A stretch of 64,000 nucleotides of DNA from NORP309 sp964352735 (GCA_964352735.1 CAYGTC010000006.1:1-64000), one strand, 5' to 3'; shown: positions 1-9,339, counted from the stretch's first letter. Numbers and translations: made by a program. Notes: a model not told the origin generated them from the sequence alone.

Positions 1-48
1 TTTACTAATCAAATTCTGCTCTTGCGTACCTTTCAACCCGACAGACTG

Positions 49-296
49 ATAGAATGGATTTTAGGGGAAAAATGGCAAAATAGATTGGATGAATATCGCC
101 ACAAAGCCAGTTATTCATGGCTTTGTGGCGATTAACATGATCATTAAATTCATGTGTGAATTTAAGCAATATATGCAGCCATTTTTTTCATAAAACCATT
201 CAGGTACAAAGTGTCTTTTTAATAAAGTCGTCTAACTCAATGTTTTTCATAGATAAAATCAATTTTTTTACCGATTTGATGAAATATCCGAGCTAG
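49..296 (-). repeat. MITE-like interspersed repeat, copy 1 (one end degenerate)
   Basis: This stretch matches, on the opposite strand, the element at 9340-9578. It has an intact outer end at about 278-296, with two mismatches to the other copy's terminal repeat. At the left the match fades around 49, and the expected terminal repeat is not recognisable in 30-48. It contains a perfect 15-bp stem with an 8-nt loop (95-132). It also carries about 29 extra bases (near 133-163) that are absent from copy 2. No coding capacity is seen. It is probably a non-autonomous element mobilised in trans. Copy number in the genome cannot be judged from here. Confidence 0.75.
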
Positions 297-313
297 TGAT
301 TGATGATTTTATA

Positions 314-718
314 TCAATCGTCTTTCGCATTGGTTTTATTATTGTTGATTTCATATTTGAGGATCAACATCAGATATATGCTGCCAATGATTGTACCCGG
401 CAAAATGGCATAAAAAATGGCTTTGGTGTCAAAAATATAATGAATCGTTACTGGTATCGTAATCAATAAAATAAAACTCACCACATAAGTGTACATCATA
501 GCAAAATCGGTATCATTGAATTTTCGATATATGTTCATGACTGATATTTTGAGCAATAAGGTTGTGGTGAATGCATAACTGCCTTGAATGAGCCCCGCTT
601 TAATAAATTGTTCTGATGAGTCCCAATAGTTGACCAGTCCCGCCCATGATCCATAGACTAAAAAAGCAAGAATTGGTGCCAGTTTTAAGATGAAAGTTCG
701 AATTTTTTGTATTGACAT
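314..718 (-). CDS. Small multipass membrane protein of unknown function
   Basis: A 134-residue protein with about four hydrophobic segments (near residues 12-28, 40-58, 72-92 and 98-118) and a short polar, Asn/Lys/Asp-rich C-terminal tail. This is the topology of a small inner-membrane protein. I recognise no family motif. Its start overlaps the end of the NRDE gene by 34 bases. It is the last gene of the long minus-strand operon that begins at 8102, just before the MITE-like repeat. No catalytic residues stand out, and function cannot be assigned. Confidence 0.6.
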   Translation of the reverse strand: MSIQKIRTFILKLAPILAFLVYGSWAGLVNYWDSSEQFIKAGLIQGSYAFTTTLLLKISVMNIYRKFNDTDFAMMYTYVVSFILLITIPVTIHYIFDTKAIFYAILPGTIIGSIYLMLILKYEINNNKTNAKDD

Positions 719-1434
719 TGTTCGTGATTTAATAAGCCTGTGTTTTTATTTAAGTGCAATTCATCAAAATAATAATAATTCAATTGTTGATTATTGATGA
801 TGATTTGGCTGATACTTTTGGTGTGTGTGTCTGCTCTGGACATGAAAATACTGCTGCTTTTATCCTGGCTATCATGCTGTTGATGTAAATGATTGAGAAA
901 GTAACGTGGTTTGTTGTTGTGCTCGGATAAGTGTGTTGTGAACTTGTCAAAATACAAAGCCCTTTTTCTTAAGATGGCCTTTGTTTCAATGGATGATGAT
1001 GAGAACATCAATGTTTGTGGAGGTCGGTATGTTTTTTCGCTGAGCGTTTTACCGTTCCAGCTGAAGTTAATGACTGTGTTGTTGTTTATACATAGTAAGT
1101 CAAAGGGGTTATGAGGGGCTTGTAATATCCTTGATAAATGATTTTTGCAATCAACAAGATTGGACTGGGATAATAAAGCAGGGATGATGTGCCCCCTACT
1201 GATTGCTACGTCGGTATGATATTCGTGGTATCTATTTAATAATGCAAATATAACGCCGTGGTTATTAAAACCAAACCAAGTGCCATGTGATTTTTGATCT
1301 ACTGGATAATATTTGTCAGTATTTTTATCTTTACAATGCTGTATGGTATTGAGTTCTGGTCGATTGCGCTGTTCATCTCTGTTCATGGTCACAATCATTT
1401 GATCTGGACCTGAATATATACTGACAGTACACAT
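685..1434 (-). CDS. NRDE (TANGO2-like) family protein
   Basis: A 249-residue protein starting Met-Cys-Thr, with the family signature Asn-Arg-Asp-Glu at residues 18-21 and a later PxxL/SWNG-type core. These are the hallmarks of the NRDE/TANGO2 family, and its length is typical. Family members are cytosolic in bacteria, and Cys2 resembles an N-terminal nucleophile. Biochemical function is unsettled; eukaryotic TANGO2 has been linked to heme or acyl-CoA handling. It lies 3 bases after the DinB-like gene and overlaps the downstream membrane gene, so it is translationally coupled in the operon. The family call is confident, the function is not. Confidence 0.85.
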   Translation of the reverse strand: MCTVSIYSGPDQMIVTMNRDEQRNRPELNTIQHCKDKNTDKYYPVDQKSHGTWFGFNNHGVIFALLNRYHEYHTDVAISRGHIIPALLSQSNLVDCKNHLSRILQAPHNPFDLLCINNNTVINFSWNGKTLSEKTYRPPQTLMFSSSSIETKAILRKRALYFDKFTTHLSEHNNKPRYFLNHLHQQHDSQDKSSSIFMSRADTHTKSISQIIINNQQLNYYYFDELHLNKNTGLLNHEQCQYKKFELSS

Positions 1435-1437
1435 GGC

Positions 1438-1962
1438 TTATGATGCGTTTGAGGTCCTTAAGAAGGAACGAGTGCTTGGTGCAAGCCCTATTTTTTGATC
1501 AATTTCAATGCCTTTGTTCTTAATAATGAGGGACATATGAGCGGCGTGGTGAATGGTGTGATTGATCAGATAAAGGAATTCTCTGGCAATGGTTGAGGTA
1601 AATGTGGCATTTTCAGTTGCTAAACAGTCAATTTCAGAAATGACTTGTATGCTGGTATTTAAGGTGCTTTCTGTTAAAAGTTTTTTGGACTCGTCCAACC
1701 ACTCAATCAAGCTGTATAATTGATTGAGGCCTTCTAGACTATTGGTTTCAATCGTTGTTCCTCTGTTTCTGTTATTATAATCGAGCACACCTGTGTCAAT
1801 GCCCTTTTTTAAGGCCAAAAAATGATCGTTGACATGACGGACGTGCATGCCAATGTTCAGGTCACAATACAATATTTTTCTTTGTTGATCACTGAGACTT
1901 TGAATTTTTAATAAAATGGTAATGATTTGATTTACCGAATTTTTTGTTGAATCAAGCAGCAT
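1438..1962 (-). CDS. DinB-like superfamily protein
   Basis: A 174-residue, mostly helical protein with widely spaced histidines that fit the metal-binding four-helix DinB/YfiT fold. One is in the helix around residues 38-46 (HVRHVNDHF) and a cluster lies around 133-142 (NHTIHHAAH). DinB-like proteins are putative metal-dependent enzymes, some being thiol-dependent transferases (known of the family). The start overlaps the end of the upstream OlsF-like gene by 11 bases. Neighbours suggest co-expression with lipid and glycan enzymes, but give no direct clue to the substrate. Confidence 0.75.
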   Translation of the reverse strand: MLLDSTKNSVNQIITILLKIQSLSDQQRKILYCDLNIGMHVRHVNDHFLALKKGIDTGVLDYNNRNRGTTIETNSLEGLNQLYSLIEWLDESKKLLTESTLNTSIQVISEIDCLATENATFTSTIAREFLYLINHTIHHAAHMSLIIKNKGIEIDQKIGLAPSTRSFLRTSNAS

Positions 1963-3730
1963 TTGTGTGTTTTTCCCATGTTTCTTTAAATTCTTGGGTT
2001 CCTTTTACCCCAAGGTATCGAATTAAGTACTTGTCTGGTGATTTTCTTAAATCTACCAATATTAAACCATCCAATGATTGGTTGAATGACTCATTAATGG
2101 TGAAAGTGATGAATTTACCATTCAGCGCCAAATAATGACGGATTAATATGGGGATTGTTTTACCTGAATCAATGGTGCCCAAAAGCTTATTAATGACCGG
2201 TAATTTACTCAGTGAGGGAAATAATTTATGAGTCCATGGTTTATCTTGTATATTCAATGGTTTACGAGGGTTTATGTGTTTTGCTATTGAAGCATCGGCA
2301 GGGTAATGATGGGTCAATGTGTCTGCTAAAAATTTCCTGGCAAGGTTTGAATACTGTTGCGATATGCTCACAGCACCAAATAATGTATGGTAATTCTTAT
2401 TGTTTAGCATGTAAACACCTATGCCTTTCCACAATAAGTCAAGTGCCCGTGGGTGTCTTTGATAATCAATAGAGACGAAAGATCGGCCTACCTCTACTGA
2501 ATGTTTTAATGATTTGATAAATTGTTTGTCATAATCATAGAGTGAGTAACTGTAGAGTTTTTTTAATCCGTGATTCTCAATCAATTGATCAACTCGAGCG
2601 AGGCGATAACCACCAACGATTTGTTTTTTATCATTGTCCCATACCCACAGATGAGAATAGAATGGGTCATAAATGTCGCTGTCTAGTTCTTTGCCTGTGC
2701 CTTCATCAACGGCTCTGAATGTTTTCTCTCTGGTGATTGCAATCTGTTCCATAATGCAACCAAGTTTGTCATAGGGAGCACAGTACACTGACATTGATTT
2801 GTGTTCGAGTAGACGGTACTCTATGAGTTTTTCATGTTGAGAAACGATGTCACTAAGCTCAATGTCTTGTTTAATATTTTTGAAGTTTTGTGTCGCGTTG
2901 ACACCCTTTTGTTTATGATTAATAAGTTCATTATACTTAAGTGACTGGCAACAGAGTTTGAGGTATTCCGTAATGGACTCTTTATCTTTGGTGTGTTGAA
3001 AATTTTTGAAGCTTACTATTTTACCGATAATCGCTTTAATATTTTGGTGTTTTTTAGTCACCATTGCTCGGCCAAGCAGGGCTGTTCTCAGTCTTTTATG
3101 AATGAACCCTGATAAATAAAAAGGGTAACTGTTTCTGGCATCAATATAAATGGGTAAGCAATCAGATTGATGTTTGATGATTAATCGTGCTACGACTGTG
3201 TTCCACTCACTGTCTTGTATGGAAAAATTCTTCAGCTTAAGTTCTGAAACAATCCCAGCTGGGAAAATCAGTACTGCGCCTTTATTTGCCAAATGTTTAC
3301 TGAGTGCTAAAATACCTTTGGCATTTTGTTTCTGTTTGTTTTTGTTCAACACATCAACGCCAATGAACAGATCAGAAAATTCAGGAAAAGTTAATAACAT
3401 TTCATTGGTTAATACTTTCAAATCGGGTCTGATTTTTAACAACATTTGTGTCAGTAACATGCCATCCAAGCCTCCTAATGGGTGATTGGCGACAAAAATA
3501 ATAGGCCCAGACTCAGGAATGTCTTGCAAATTATTGTGATTAATTATGGACAGTTTTGCATCAAGGTCTTTTAGTCCAGCATCTAACAATCCCTTACCAT
3601 CAACGCCATGATCATTGTTGGGGTTGTCTAACCAATTCTGATAGATGCCCTTGATGTCATCTAATTTGGTGAATTTTTCGATAAGGTACTTAACAGATCT
3701 GTTTTTGATGGGTAAGTCCAAAGGGTTTTT
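1952..3730 (-). CDS. OlsF-like bifunctional acyltransferase (aminolipid synthase)
   Basis: A 592-residue, two-domain protein. Residues about 60-290 form a PlsC/lysophospholipid-type acyltransferase with the NHPLGGLDG box at 83-91 (His84/Asp90). The C-terminal half (about 310-500) resembles the OlsB/hemolysin-type GNAT N-acyltransferase, with a GGYRLAR strand and a VEVGRSF motif. Proteins with this order (OlsF) make ornithine lipid in two steps: N-acylation of an amino acid with a 3-hydroxyacyl chain, then O-acylation. The head-group amino acid cannot be read from sequence. I chose the start at 3730 because GAGAG lies a suitable distance upstream and it sits just after the ATP-grasp stop; a start at 3787 would overlap that gene by 41 bases. 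Confidence 0.8.
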   Translation of the reverse strand, partial: KNPLDLPIKNRSVKYLIEKFTKLDDIKGIYQNWLDNPNNDHGVDGKGLLDAGLKDLDAKLSIINHNNLQDIPESGPIIFVANHPLGGLDGMLLTQMLLKIRPDLKVLTNEMLLTFPEFSDLFIGVDVLNKNKQKQNAKGILALSKHLANKGAVLIFPAGIVSELKLKNFSIQDSEWNTVVARLIIKHQSDCLPIYIDARNSYPFYLSGFIHKRLRTALLGRAMVTKKHQNIKAIIGKIVSFKNFQHTKDKESITEYLKLCCQSLKYNELINHKQKGVNATQNFKNIKQDIELSDIVSQHEKLIEYRLLEHKSMSVYCAPYDKLGCIMEQIAITREKTFRAVDEGTGKELDSDIYDPFYSHLWVWDNDKKQIVGGYRLARVDQLIENHGLKKLYSYSLYDYDKQFIKSLKHSVEVGRSFVSIDYQRHPRALDLLWKGIGVYMLNNKNYHTLFGAVSISQQYSNLARKFLADTLTHHYPADASIAKHINPRKPLNIQDKPWTHKLFPSLSKLPVINKLLGTIDSGKTIPILIRHYLALNGKFITFTINESFNQSLDGLILVDLRKSPDKYLIRYLGVKGTQEFKETWEKHTNAA

Positions 3731-3746
3731 CATGTGTTTCTCTCGT

Positions 3747-4817
3747 TTAATCGGTATCAGGATAATGATTCGATAAATTTTTTTCAATTTTCCAATGTTT
3801 GTAAAGCTTAATCAATCCAGGTGGTTTATACCCTAATGAACGTTGATGAGCTCCGATTTTAAACAAACTGGTATATTGCCACATCAGGGTTTTAATGGCC
3901 TCAATAAATGAGGAACTTTTATCCCAAATATGTATAGACTCGGCACTGGCACCATTTATTTCAATTATTTCTAATGTTTTGCCTTTTTTGAGTTGTTCCA
4001 TATCCTTAAACTTCACATCTAGTCTACCGTAATTAAATTCAGGTAGGCCTTGCATCATCAATTCTATGGCTTCAGATAATTCTGCAGTAATGTGTCCTCT
4101 GGCATCTTCAAAAATGGCTCCATGACAGTGACTGGCTGAAAATAACAGGTTGTATTTTTCACCTTTTTTAATGACTTGATCCCAACGGTCTTGGTTTTTT
4201 CCTTGGTAAAGGTGTAACAGGTTTTTGGCCCGGGGGTCCTTTTCCAACAGTTGTTTTAGCGTCAATTTGCCATCACCTATGACTGTTGGGCTGTGTTTCA
4301 ATGTCAGTGACACAACTTTTCCCTGCTTATCATGCGGCATTTTGACATAGAAAATCCCTGCCTCTGGTTCATAGTTGGCCAATTTCTGTATTAATAAAGC
4401 ACTGCCAACGGGGTAAGATTTTATGGTGTCTTTTAATTGCTTGTGGTTATGAATTAACTTGACTCCAGATCCCCGGCAACCAATGTCGGGTTTACAGACA
4501 AAAGGAAAGTCTAACCCACTGTTTTGTACCGATTCAATCCATTGTGTGGCTTGTGCACCTGGATCAGTGTTGTCCACAATAAATTTTTGCCACTTTAAAA
4601 TAGAAGTTTTACATAAGCCTTGTGCCTGTTGCATCAATTCACTTTTGGCAACACCTACCATACCTGATAATGTGAGCCTTGGATTGGCAATGAGGGGTAG
4701 GGTTAATGAACCATATCTGATGGATAGCAGTAGCCATTTAATGGCAACAGGTGTGTACATCAGTTTTGTTGGCCAAAATTCAAAAAAGGAGGTGGTTTTT
4801 TCGGAACTATTTGTCAT
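3747..4817 (-). CDS. ATP-grasp domain protein (D-Ala-D-Ala ligase-like)
   Basis: A 356-residue protein with an ATP-grasp core. FVCKPDIGCRGSGV (about residue 112) gives the nucleotide-binding lysine and glycine loop, and EIIEINGASAES (about 288) gives the metal-binding Glu/Asn pair. The N-terminal 60 residues contain a hydrophobic stretch that may sit at the membrane. ATP-grasp enzymes join a carboxylate to an amine or thiol through an acyl-phosphate. The gene lies between an acyltransferase-3 gene (11-base overlap) and the OlsF-like gene (16-base gap). A role in ligating an amino acid to a lipid or sugar is therefore plausible, but this is inference. I cannot assign a substrate. Confidence 0.75.
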   Translation of the reverse strand: MTNSSEKTTSFFEFWPTKLMYTPVAIKWLLLSIRYGSLTLPLIANPRLTLSGMVGVAKSELMQQAQGLCKTSILKWQKFIVDNTDPGAQATQWIESVQNSGLDFPFVCKPDIGCRGSGVKLIHNHKQLKDTIKSYPVGSALLIQKLANYEPEAGIFYVKMPHDKQGKVVSLTLKHSPTVIGDGKLTLKQLLEKDPRAKNLLHLYQGKNQDRWDQVIKKGEKYNLLFSASHCHGAIFEDARGHITAELSEAIELMMQGLPEFNYGRLDVKFKDMEQLKKGKTLEIIEINGASAESIHIWDKSSSFIEAIKTLMWQYTSLFKIGAHQRSLGYKPPGLIKLYKHWKIEKNLSNHYPDTD

Positions 4818-5910
4818 TTGCTAAGTTTTTGCCCAGTTTCATGGCAGGCTTCTCAACCCACATATATATCAAAGAGGCTACTATTATACTGATAATAACT
4901 GTCAGGGCCATATAAAAAGTAAGGTGTAATCCATCAATCATCGAATTATGCTGTTTCGTAACAAATCGAACCAAGATTTGTAATATTTCAGCGTGAAACA
5001 GGTATAAAGAGTAACTTATGGCCCCCAACCAGATCATGATTTTATGGCTGTTTTTCAATAATTTTAACCCAACAAAAAATAATATAAAGCCCAAACAGTG
5101 AGCGGAACCAAATCTAAATGAATCGTTGATCAATTCGTATCCTAATAGTGAGCTTAATAATAACGTTAATGGAAGACCGATACACAGCAAAGACGAATAA
5201 CAAACATACAAATACAGTTTTTTAGGTGGTTTTTTTTGATCAAATAGCGCTCTTAGTAGTGCCCCCATAAACATAATGCTGAGCATATAGGGCATCAATT
5301 GGAACTCCTTACTGAGATTAAAATTGTAAAAATTGAAGGCTTGGAGCGTTTGAATAGAAACAAAAATCACAAAATTGATGGTGAGAATGGCAAATAAAGT
5401 TCGATTATTGTTCAATTTATTCATAGAGAACAACAAAGTGCACAAGACATAAAATATCAGTTCAATTTGTAATGTCCAATATAAACCAATCAAGTGAGGA
5501 TGCAGAAAAAAACTCTGTAACATGGTGGCATTGGCCAGGATTGCATTGGAATCTACTGCAATACCGAGTGCCAACTTATAGATAACAAAAGCGATAATGG
5601 ACAACCAATAGGCAGGATAAAGCCTAAAAAAGCGTCTGATTGCAAAAGATTTAATTGGATTGCGTTGATTGTTATCAAAACTTGCCGGGATAACAAACCC
5701 ACTGATCAAAAAAAAGCATATGATGCCGATTCTGCCAAAATCGTATTGTTGAATAATATTGGCAAATTGTATGCCATTTGAAGCGATGGATGGAATTTTC
5801 GCAAAACTTTCTGAGGAGTGTTGAAAAATAACCAATAATGCAGCAATGCCCCTCAGGGCATCTATGGCGCGAAAACGATTAAATTTAGCATTGTTATTGA
5901 TATGTTTCAT
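4807..5910 (-). CDS. Acyltransferase 3 family membrane protein (OafA/YrhL-like)
   Basis: A 367-residue integral membrane protein with about ten hydrophobic segments. The family's opening motif, FRAIDALRGIAALLVIFQHS, lies near residues 13-32; the DALRG box and the following His are typical, as is the SGFVIPASF loop. These enzymes O-acylate sugars of surface polysaccharides, lipids or exported glycosides at the inner membrane. Length matches the single-domain form without an SGNH hydrolase. It shares an ATGA overlap with the upstream glycosyltransferase, so it probably modifies the product of that glycosyltransferase set (inference). Confidence 0.9.
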   Translation of the reverse strand: MKHINNNAKFNRFRAIDALRGIAALLVIFQHSSESFAKIPSIASNGIQFANIIQQYDFGRIGIICFFLISGFVIPASFDNNQRNPIKSFAIRRFFRLYPAYWLSIIAFVIYKLALGIAVDSNAILANATMLQSFFLHPHLIGLYWTLQIELIFYVLCTLLFSMNKLNNNRTLFAILTINFVIFVSIQTLQAFNFYNFNLSKEFQLMPYMLSIMFMGALLRALFDQKKPPKKLYLYVCYSSLLCIGLPLTLLLSSLLGYELINDSFRFGSAHCLGFILFFVGLKLLKNSHKIMIWLGAISYSLYLFHAEILQILVRFVTKQHNSMIDGLHLTFYMALTVIISIIVASLIYMWVEKPAMKLGKNLANDK

Positions 5911-7052
5911 GATTTAAGTGAAGCATATAATTGATCAATTGATTGTGTGCACCCCTGTATGGTTAATTGAGCCGGTAAGCTTTGTTGTTGGTTATTTTGC
6001 TTGTTCCTATCACAGGGTTCGATTTTTTTTATTAAGGATACCAAATCCATGGCATCATCACAATTGAAAGTATGGCCCAATTCAGTTTGCTCTGCAATCC
6101 ATCTCATCCCGGAGCCAGGTAGGTGACTGACTAAGATTTTTTTACCATGAATTATTGCCTCTAAAAGTACCATGCCGTAGGATTCTGCTCTGTCATTAGA
6201 AGGCAGACAAAATGCATCACAAGTCGAAAGCAGGGCGTTGAGTTGAGCATCATCCAAAGCGCCAGTCAAATGAATATTGGTTAATTGTAGTTGATCAATA
6301 AGCGCCAATAGTGATTTTTTAAGTTCTCCTGTGCCTGTAATTATGAATTGAGCATTGGGAAGCGATTGGGCTGCATTTATCAGTAATTGGTGATTTTTAT
6401 AAAACGTGAGGCGACCAATATTATAAATTCTGTATTGAGCTGAACCCCATTGTTTTAATGCCCAGTCACGCTCTTGTGAGTTAACAGCCACTTTTTGTTG
6501 TTTGATTCCTAATGGAATGATTGAACATTTTTCAACAAACTGAGGCAGTATATTAGAGTGGTGGCAATATTGTTTGCTGCTGCAAATGATGCGCTTGCTT
6601 TGCTTTAATAAGGCTTTTTCAAAGGGTCTAAAAAATTGATAGGCAAATTTTAATAACCATGATGACTTTTTTGTTACCATGTCTGATTGCCATTGTATGA
6701 CCCAAGGTTTTGATCGAGCTTTTTTATTCAACAATAACAGTAAGGCAGATGGGTTAGGCCAAGCAATATGAATTACATCAATTTTATTTTCAGTGAGTAG
6801 TTGGTCAATACATTTATTCAATCCAAGCATTATGGGCGTAAATAAAATTGGCTTGATGCTGCGTTGTCTAATGACATTGACACCATTAACAGTTTCTTTC
6901 ACTGTTTTTGAGAATATTCGTCCATAATCGTGATTGTGGACGATGGCTGTGACCAAATGATTATGTGCTTGTTGCTCAGATAAATCGCGTAAATAAATTT
7001 CCATACCGCCATGAAAAGGCGGGTAATATTTACCAAGATGTAATATCTTCAT
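5907..7052 (-). CDS. Glycosyltransferase family 4 (GT-B)
   Basis: A 381-residue glycosyltransferase. The N-terminal loop LGKYYPPFHGGMEIYL binds in the acceptor domain. The C-terminal domain has a YNIGRLTFYKNH strand and the GT4 signature PSNDRAESYGMVLLEA (about residues 285-300), with the EX7E glutamates that hold the sugar nucleotide. It acts in the cytoplasm on a lipid-linked or similar acceptor. It is translationally coupled (ATGA) to both the DUF2304 gene before it and the acyltransferase after it. The donor sugar cannot be read from sequence. Confidence 0.9.
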   Translation of the reverse strand: MKILHLGKYYPPFHGGMEIYLRDLSEQQAHNHLVTAIVHNHDYGRIFSKTVKETVNGVNVIRQRSIKPILFTPIMLGLNKCIDQLLTENKIDVIHIAWPNPSALLLLLNKKARSKPWVIQWQSDMVTKKSSWLLKFAYQFFRPFEKALLKQSKRIICSSKQYCHHSNILPQFVEKCSIIPLGIKQQKVAVNSQERDWALKQWGSAQYRIYNIGRLTFYKNHQLLINAAQSLPNAQFIITGTGELKKSLLALIDQLQLTNIHLTGALDDAQLNALLSTCDAFCLPSNDRAESYGMVLLEAIIHGKKILVSHLPGSGMRWIAEQTELGHTFNCDDAMDLVSLIKKIEPCDRNKQNNQQQSLPAQLTIQGCTQSIDQLYASLKS

Positions 7053-7414
7053 GTATCCTTGTCTATCATCCTCTGATCTTTAAGAGCTTTTTCCAAAATG
7101 GCGATTTTTTGGGTGAGTCTTCTGATTTTTTTCTCTTGTAGTGTTCTTTGCACATCTTGTGATAACATTTTCAGAAGTATAAATGATACGGCAATGACAA
7201 GAATCAATGTGGGCGGATAATTGATGCCTGCATAATGGGCGACTTTATTAACGATGACTGGGAAAATGGCCAAAATAATGGCAATACTGGCTATTATTAA
7301 CCACCACACAGCAAAAGGGCCGTGTAAGTGATCTCTGCGAACCATAAGGAAAATGGTGATGGCTAGAATTGCGCCGATCAATAAAGTGGTAATATTTGTC
7401 GCTGAATATGTCAT
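7049..7414 (-). CDS. DUF2304 domain small membrane protein
   Basis: A 121-residue protein with three hydrophobic segments (about residues 8-23, 32-54 and 64-82) followed by a charged helical tail with Lys/Arg and Glu/Gln heptads, probably a coiled coil. This matches the DUF2304 pattern, a family habitually encoded beside family-2 glycosyltransferases. That is the arrangement here: it starts one base after the GT2 gene ends. It is likely an accessory or membrane-tethering partner of the polyprenyl-phosphate glycosyltransferase. Role by association only. Confidence 0.75.
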   Translation of the reverse strand: MTYSATNITTLLIGAILAITIFLMVRRDHLHGPFAVWWLIIASIAIILAIFPVIVNKVAHYAGINYPPTLILVIAVSFILLKMLSQDVQRTLQEKKIRRLTQKIAILEKALKDQRMIDKDT

Positions 7415-7415
7415 G

Positions 7416-8102
7416 TTAGGCTTTATTCTTTTTTTGTATGGCTGATTTAGCGATACACAATGTTGTTGTTTGAACCATATATTTAAGTACCATCCACCAT
7501 GAGTAAAATATTTTGGATTTACCGTTTTCTCTGTTAATCATGGGTACTTCAATTTCAGTAATTTTCATGTGTGACTTGGTTAATAGCAGTAAAACTCCTA
7601 CATCCTGGTAATCCAGTAAACTGGCAGATGATGAAGACAGGATTTTCATGGCTTTTCGGTCATAAATTCTAAAACCTGAAGTTAAATCTTCAATTTTTAG
7701 ATGGGTTATGGCTTTAAAAAACCACCAGGCAAAACGCTTTGGTCGGCTCAATCTCTGTGTAAAAGTGCCAATCACAACATTAGCAGATGTTTTTTTTATA
7801 TGATTTTGCAAAAGTCGTGTACCCGTGCTGAGGTGCTGTCCATCAGCATCCATAGTAATGACATGTTCATATCCATTTTTAAGGGCATACCTGATGCCAG
7901 TTTGTGTTGCTCCCCATGCCCCAAGTTGTATGGGTAAGTTGATTAATGCAACTTTGTTTTGTTTGACTACTTCTGCAGTTTTGTCTGTAGAGAAGTCATT
8001 GACAACCACTATGTGGTTATGCCCTTGTTGATGTAATTGTTCGATCACTGATTGAATACTTGACTCTTCATTGAATGCTGGTATTACGATAAGTGAATTC
8101 AT
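7416..8102 (-). CDS. Glycosyltransferase family 2 (dolichyl-phosphate mannose synthase-like)
   Basis: A 228-residue GT-A enzyme with the opening IPAFNEESSIQSVIEQL, the VVVNDFSTDKT donor loop and ITMDADGQH, the DXD-like metal site (about residues 85-93). A later SGFRIYDR box fits the DPM1/polyprenyl-phosphate sugar transferase group. There is no C-terminal membrane domain, and the neighbouring DUF2304 protein may supply it. It is the first gene of the nine-gene minus-strand operon, with 84 bases separating it from a divergent GT4. The product is probably a polyprenyl-phosphate sugar donor. Confidence 0.9.
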   Translation of the reverse strand: MNSLIVIPAFNEESSIQSVIEQLHQQGHNHIVVVNDFSTDKTAEVVKQNKVALINLPIQLGAWGATQTGIRYALKNGYEHVITMDADGQHLSTGTRLLQNHIKKTSANVVIGTFTQRLSRPKRFAWWFFKAITHLKIEDLTSGFRIYDRKAMKILSSSSASLLDYQDVGVLLLLTKSHMKITEIEVPMINRENGKSKIFYSWWMVLKYMVQTTTLCIAKSAIQKKNKA

Positions 8103-8186
8103 AGAAAAACATCTTTAATAAAAGTTCGTAATTTTATATGATGCCCATATGAACTGCAAACATGATCTGATCAGGTATCGAATTAA

Positions 8187-9287
8187 TTGAATAAAAACAC
8201 AAAAAAAACTGAAAACATCGTTTTACATGATATTTTTGATATCAAGGGGGGAGGTGAGCGATTGGCCATTTCCTTAACACATGCATTACATGCTGATTTG
8301 TGTTGTGGCAAAACATCGCCTCAAAGTTTTGATTTAGATAACGAAGACATCAATCGCATATATCGTTTAAATCTAAAACTTGAATTGGCAGGTTTGAAGA
8401 CATGGGCTTTATCAAGGTTGTTTGCTCATCAGACTGGTTTCTTGGAAAAATATCAAAAAGTAATGTACAGTGGTATTATTTGCCCATTGGCAATACGAAA
8501 TCATCACAATGGTGGGAATTATTATTATTGCCATACCCCTCCGCGTTTTGTTTATGATAAATTTGAACATTACTTGAATAAAAATATGTTGCCACAACAG
8601 TTGATGATGAGGGTTTTGGTTTCTTGGTTTAAACCGCAATATGAATCCTCAGTGGCTATGATGGACGTGGTTTTGACTAACTCTGTATTTGTTAAAGCGC
8701 GAATTAAAAAATACCTCAATCGAGATTCCGTTGTGGTTCATCCACCTTGTAACCTTCAAAAGTTTTATTTCAAAGAGTCCAATGGTTATTATTTATCTAC
8801 AGCACGATTTGACCCGTTGAAAAGAGTTGATCATATCATTTCAGCTTTTAAAAAAATGCCTGATAAGCAATTGGTGTTGTGTTCTTCTGGTTCTGAAGAA
8901 AAATCATTGAAAAAGTTGGCAAAGAATGCAGATAATATCACTTTTACTGGTCAAGTTTCTGATCAAAAACTATCTGAGCTTATTGCGCAAAGCATTGCAA
9001 CCATATACATCCCTAAAGATGAAGACTTTGGTATGTCGCCAGTTGAGTCCATGGCTGCTGGAAAACCAGTTATTTGTAGCAATCACGGCGGGCCAACAGA
9101 AAGTGTTATTGATGAAGAAACAGGTTTTTATATTGCAGATCACAATATCGAGCACAATTTAATTGATGTTGTGAGTCGTTTGGATGCCAATCAAGCAGCC
9201 ACGATGAAAACGGCCTGTCAACAACGTGCTTCAGTTTTTAGTGAAGATTTGTTTCATGAAAAAATTCGTAGATACGTATACGATTGA
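8187..9287 (+). CDS. Glycosyltransferase family 4
   Basis: A 366-residue GT-B glycosyltransferase. The N-terminus reads IVLHDIFDIKGGGERL, the glycine-rich acceptor loop. A central YYLSTARFDPLKRVD strand begins the donor domain, and the donor signature is EDFGMSPVESMAAGKPV (about residues 278-294). The only start before the conserved first strand is a TTG at 8187, and its ribosome site is weak, so the exact start is uncertain. It is transcribed divergently from the GT2 operon, which suggests shared regulation and the same surface-glycan pathway. It ends 52 bases before the MITE-like element. Confidence 0.88.
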   Translation: MNKNTKKTENIVLHDIFDIKGGGERLAISLTHALHADLCCGKTSPQSFDLDNEDINRIYRLNLKLELAGLKTWALSRLFAHQTGFLEKYQKVMYSGIICPLAIRNHHNGGNYYYCHTPPRFVYDKFEHYLNKNMLPQQLMMRVLVSWFKPQYESSVAMMDVVLTNSVFVKARIKKYLNRDSVVVHPPCNLQKFYFKESNGYYLSTARFDPLKRVDHIISAFKKMPDKQLVLCSSGSEEKSLKKLAKNADNITFTGQVSDQKLSELIAQSIATIYIPKDEDFGMSPVESMAAGKPVICSNHGGPTESVIDEETGFYIADHNIEHNLIDVVSRLDANQAATMKTACQQRASVFSEDLFHEKIRRYVYD

Positions 9288-9339
9288 TGTCTTTGAAAAG
9301 CTTTACAAAATTCATGTGGTTTAAATTATGATAAGCTTT

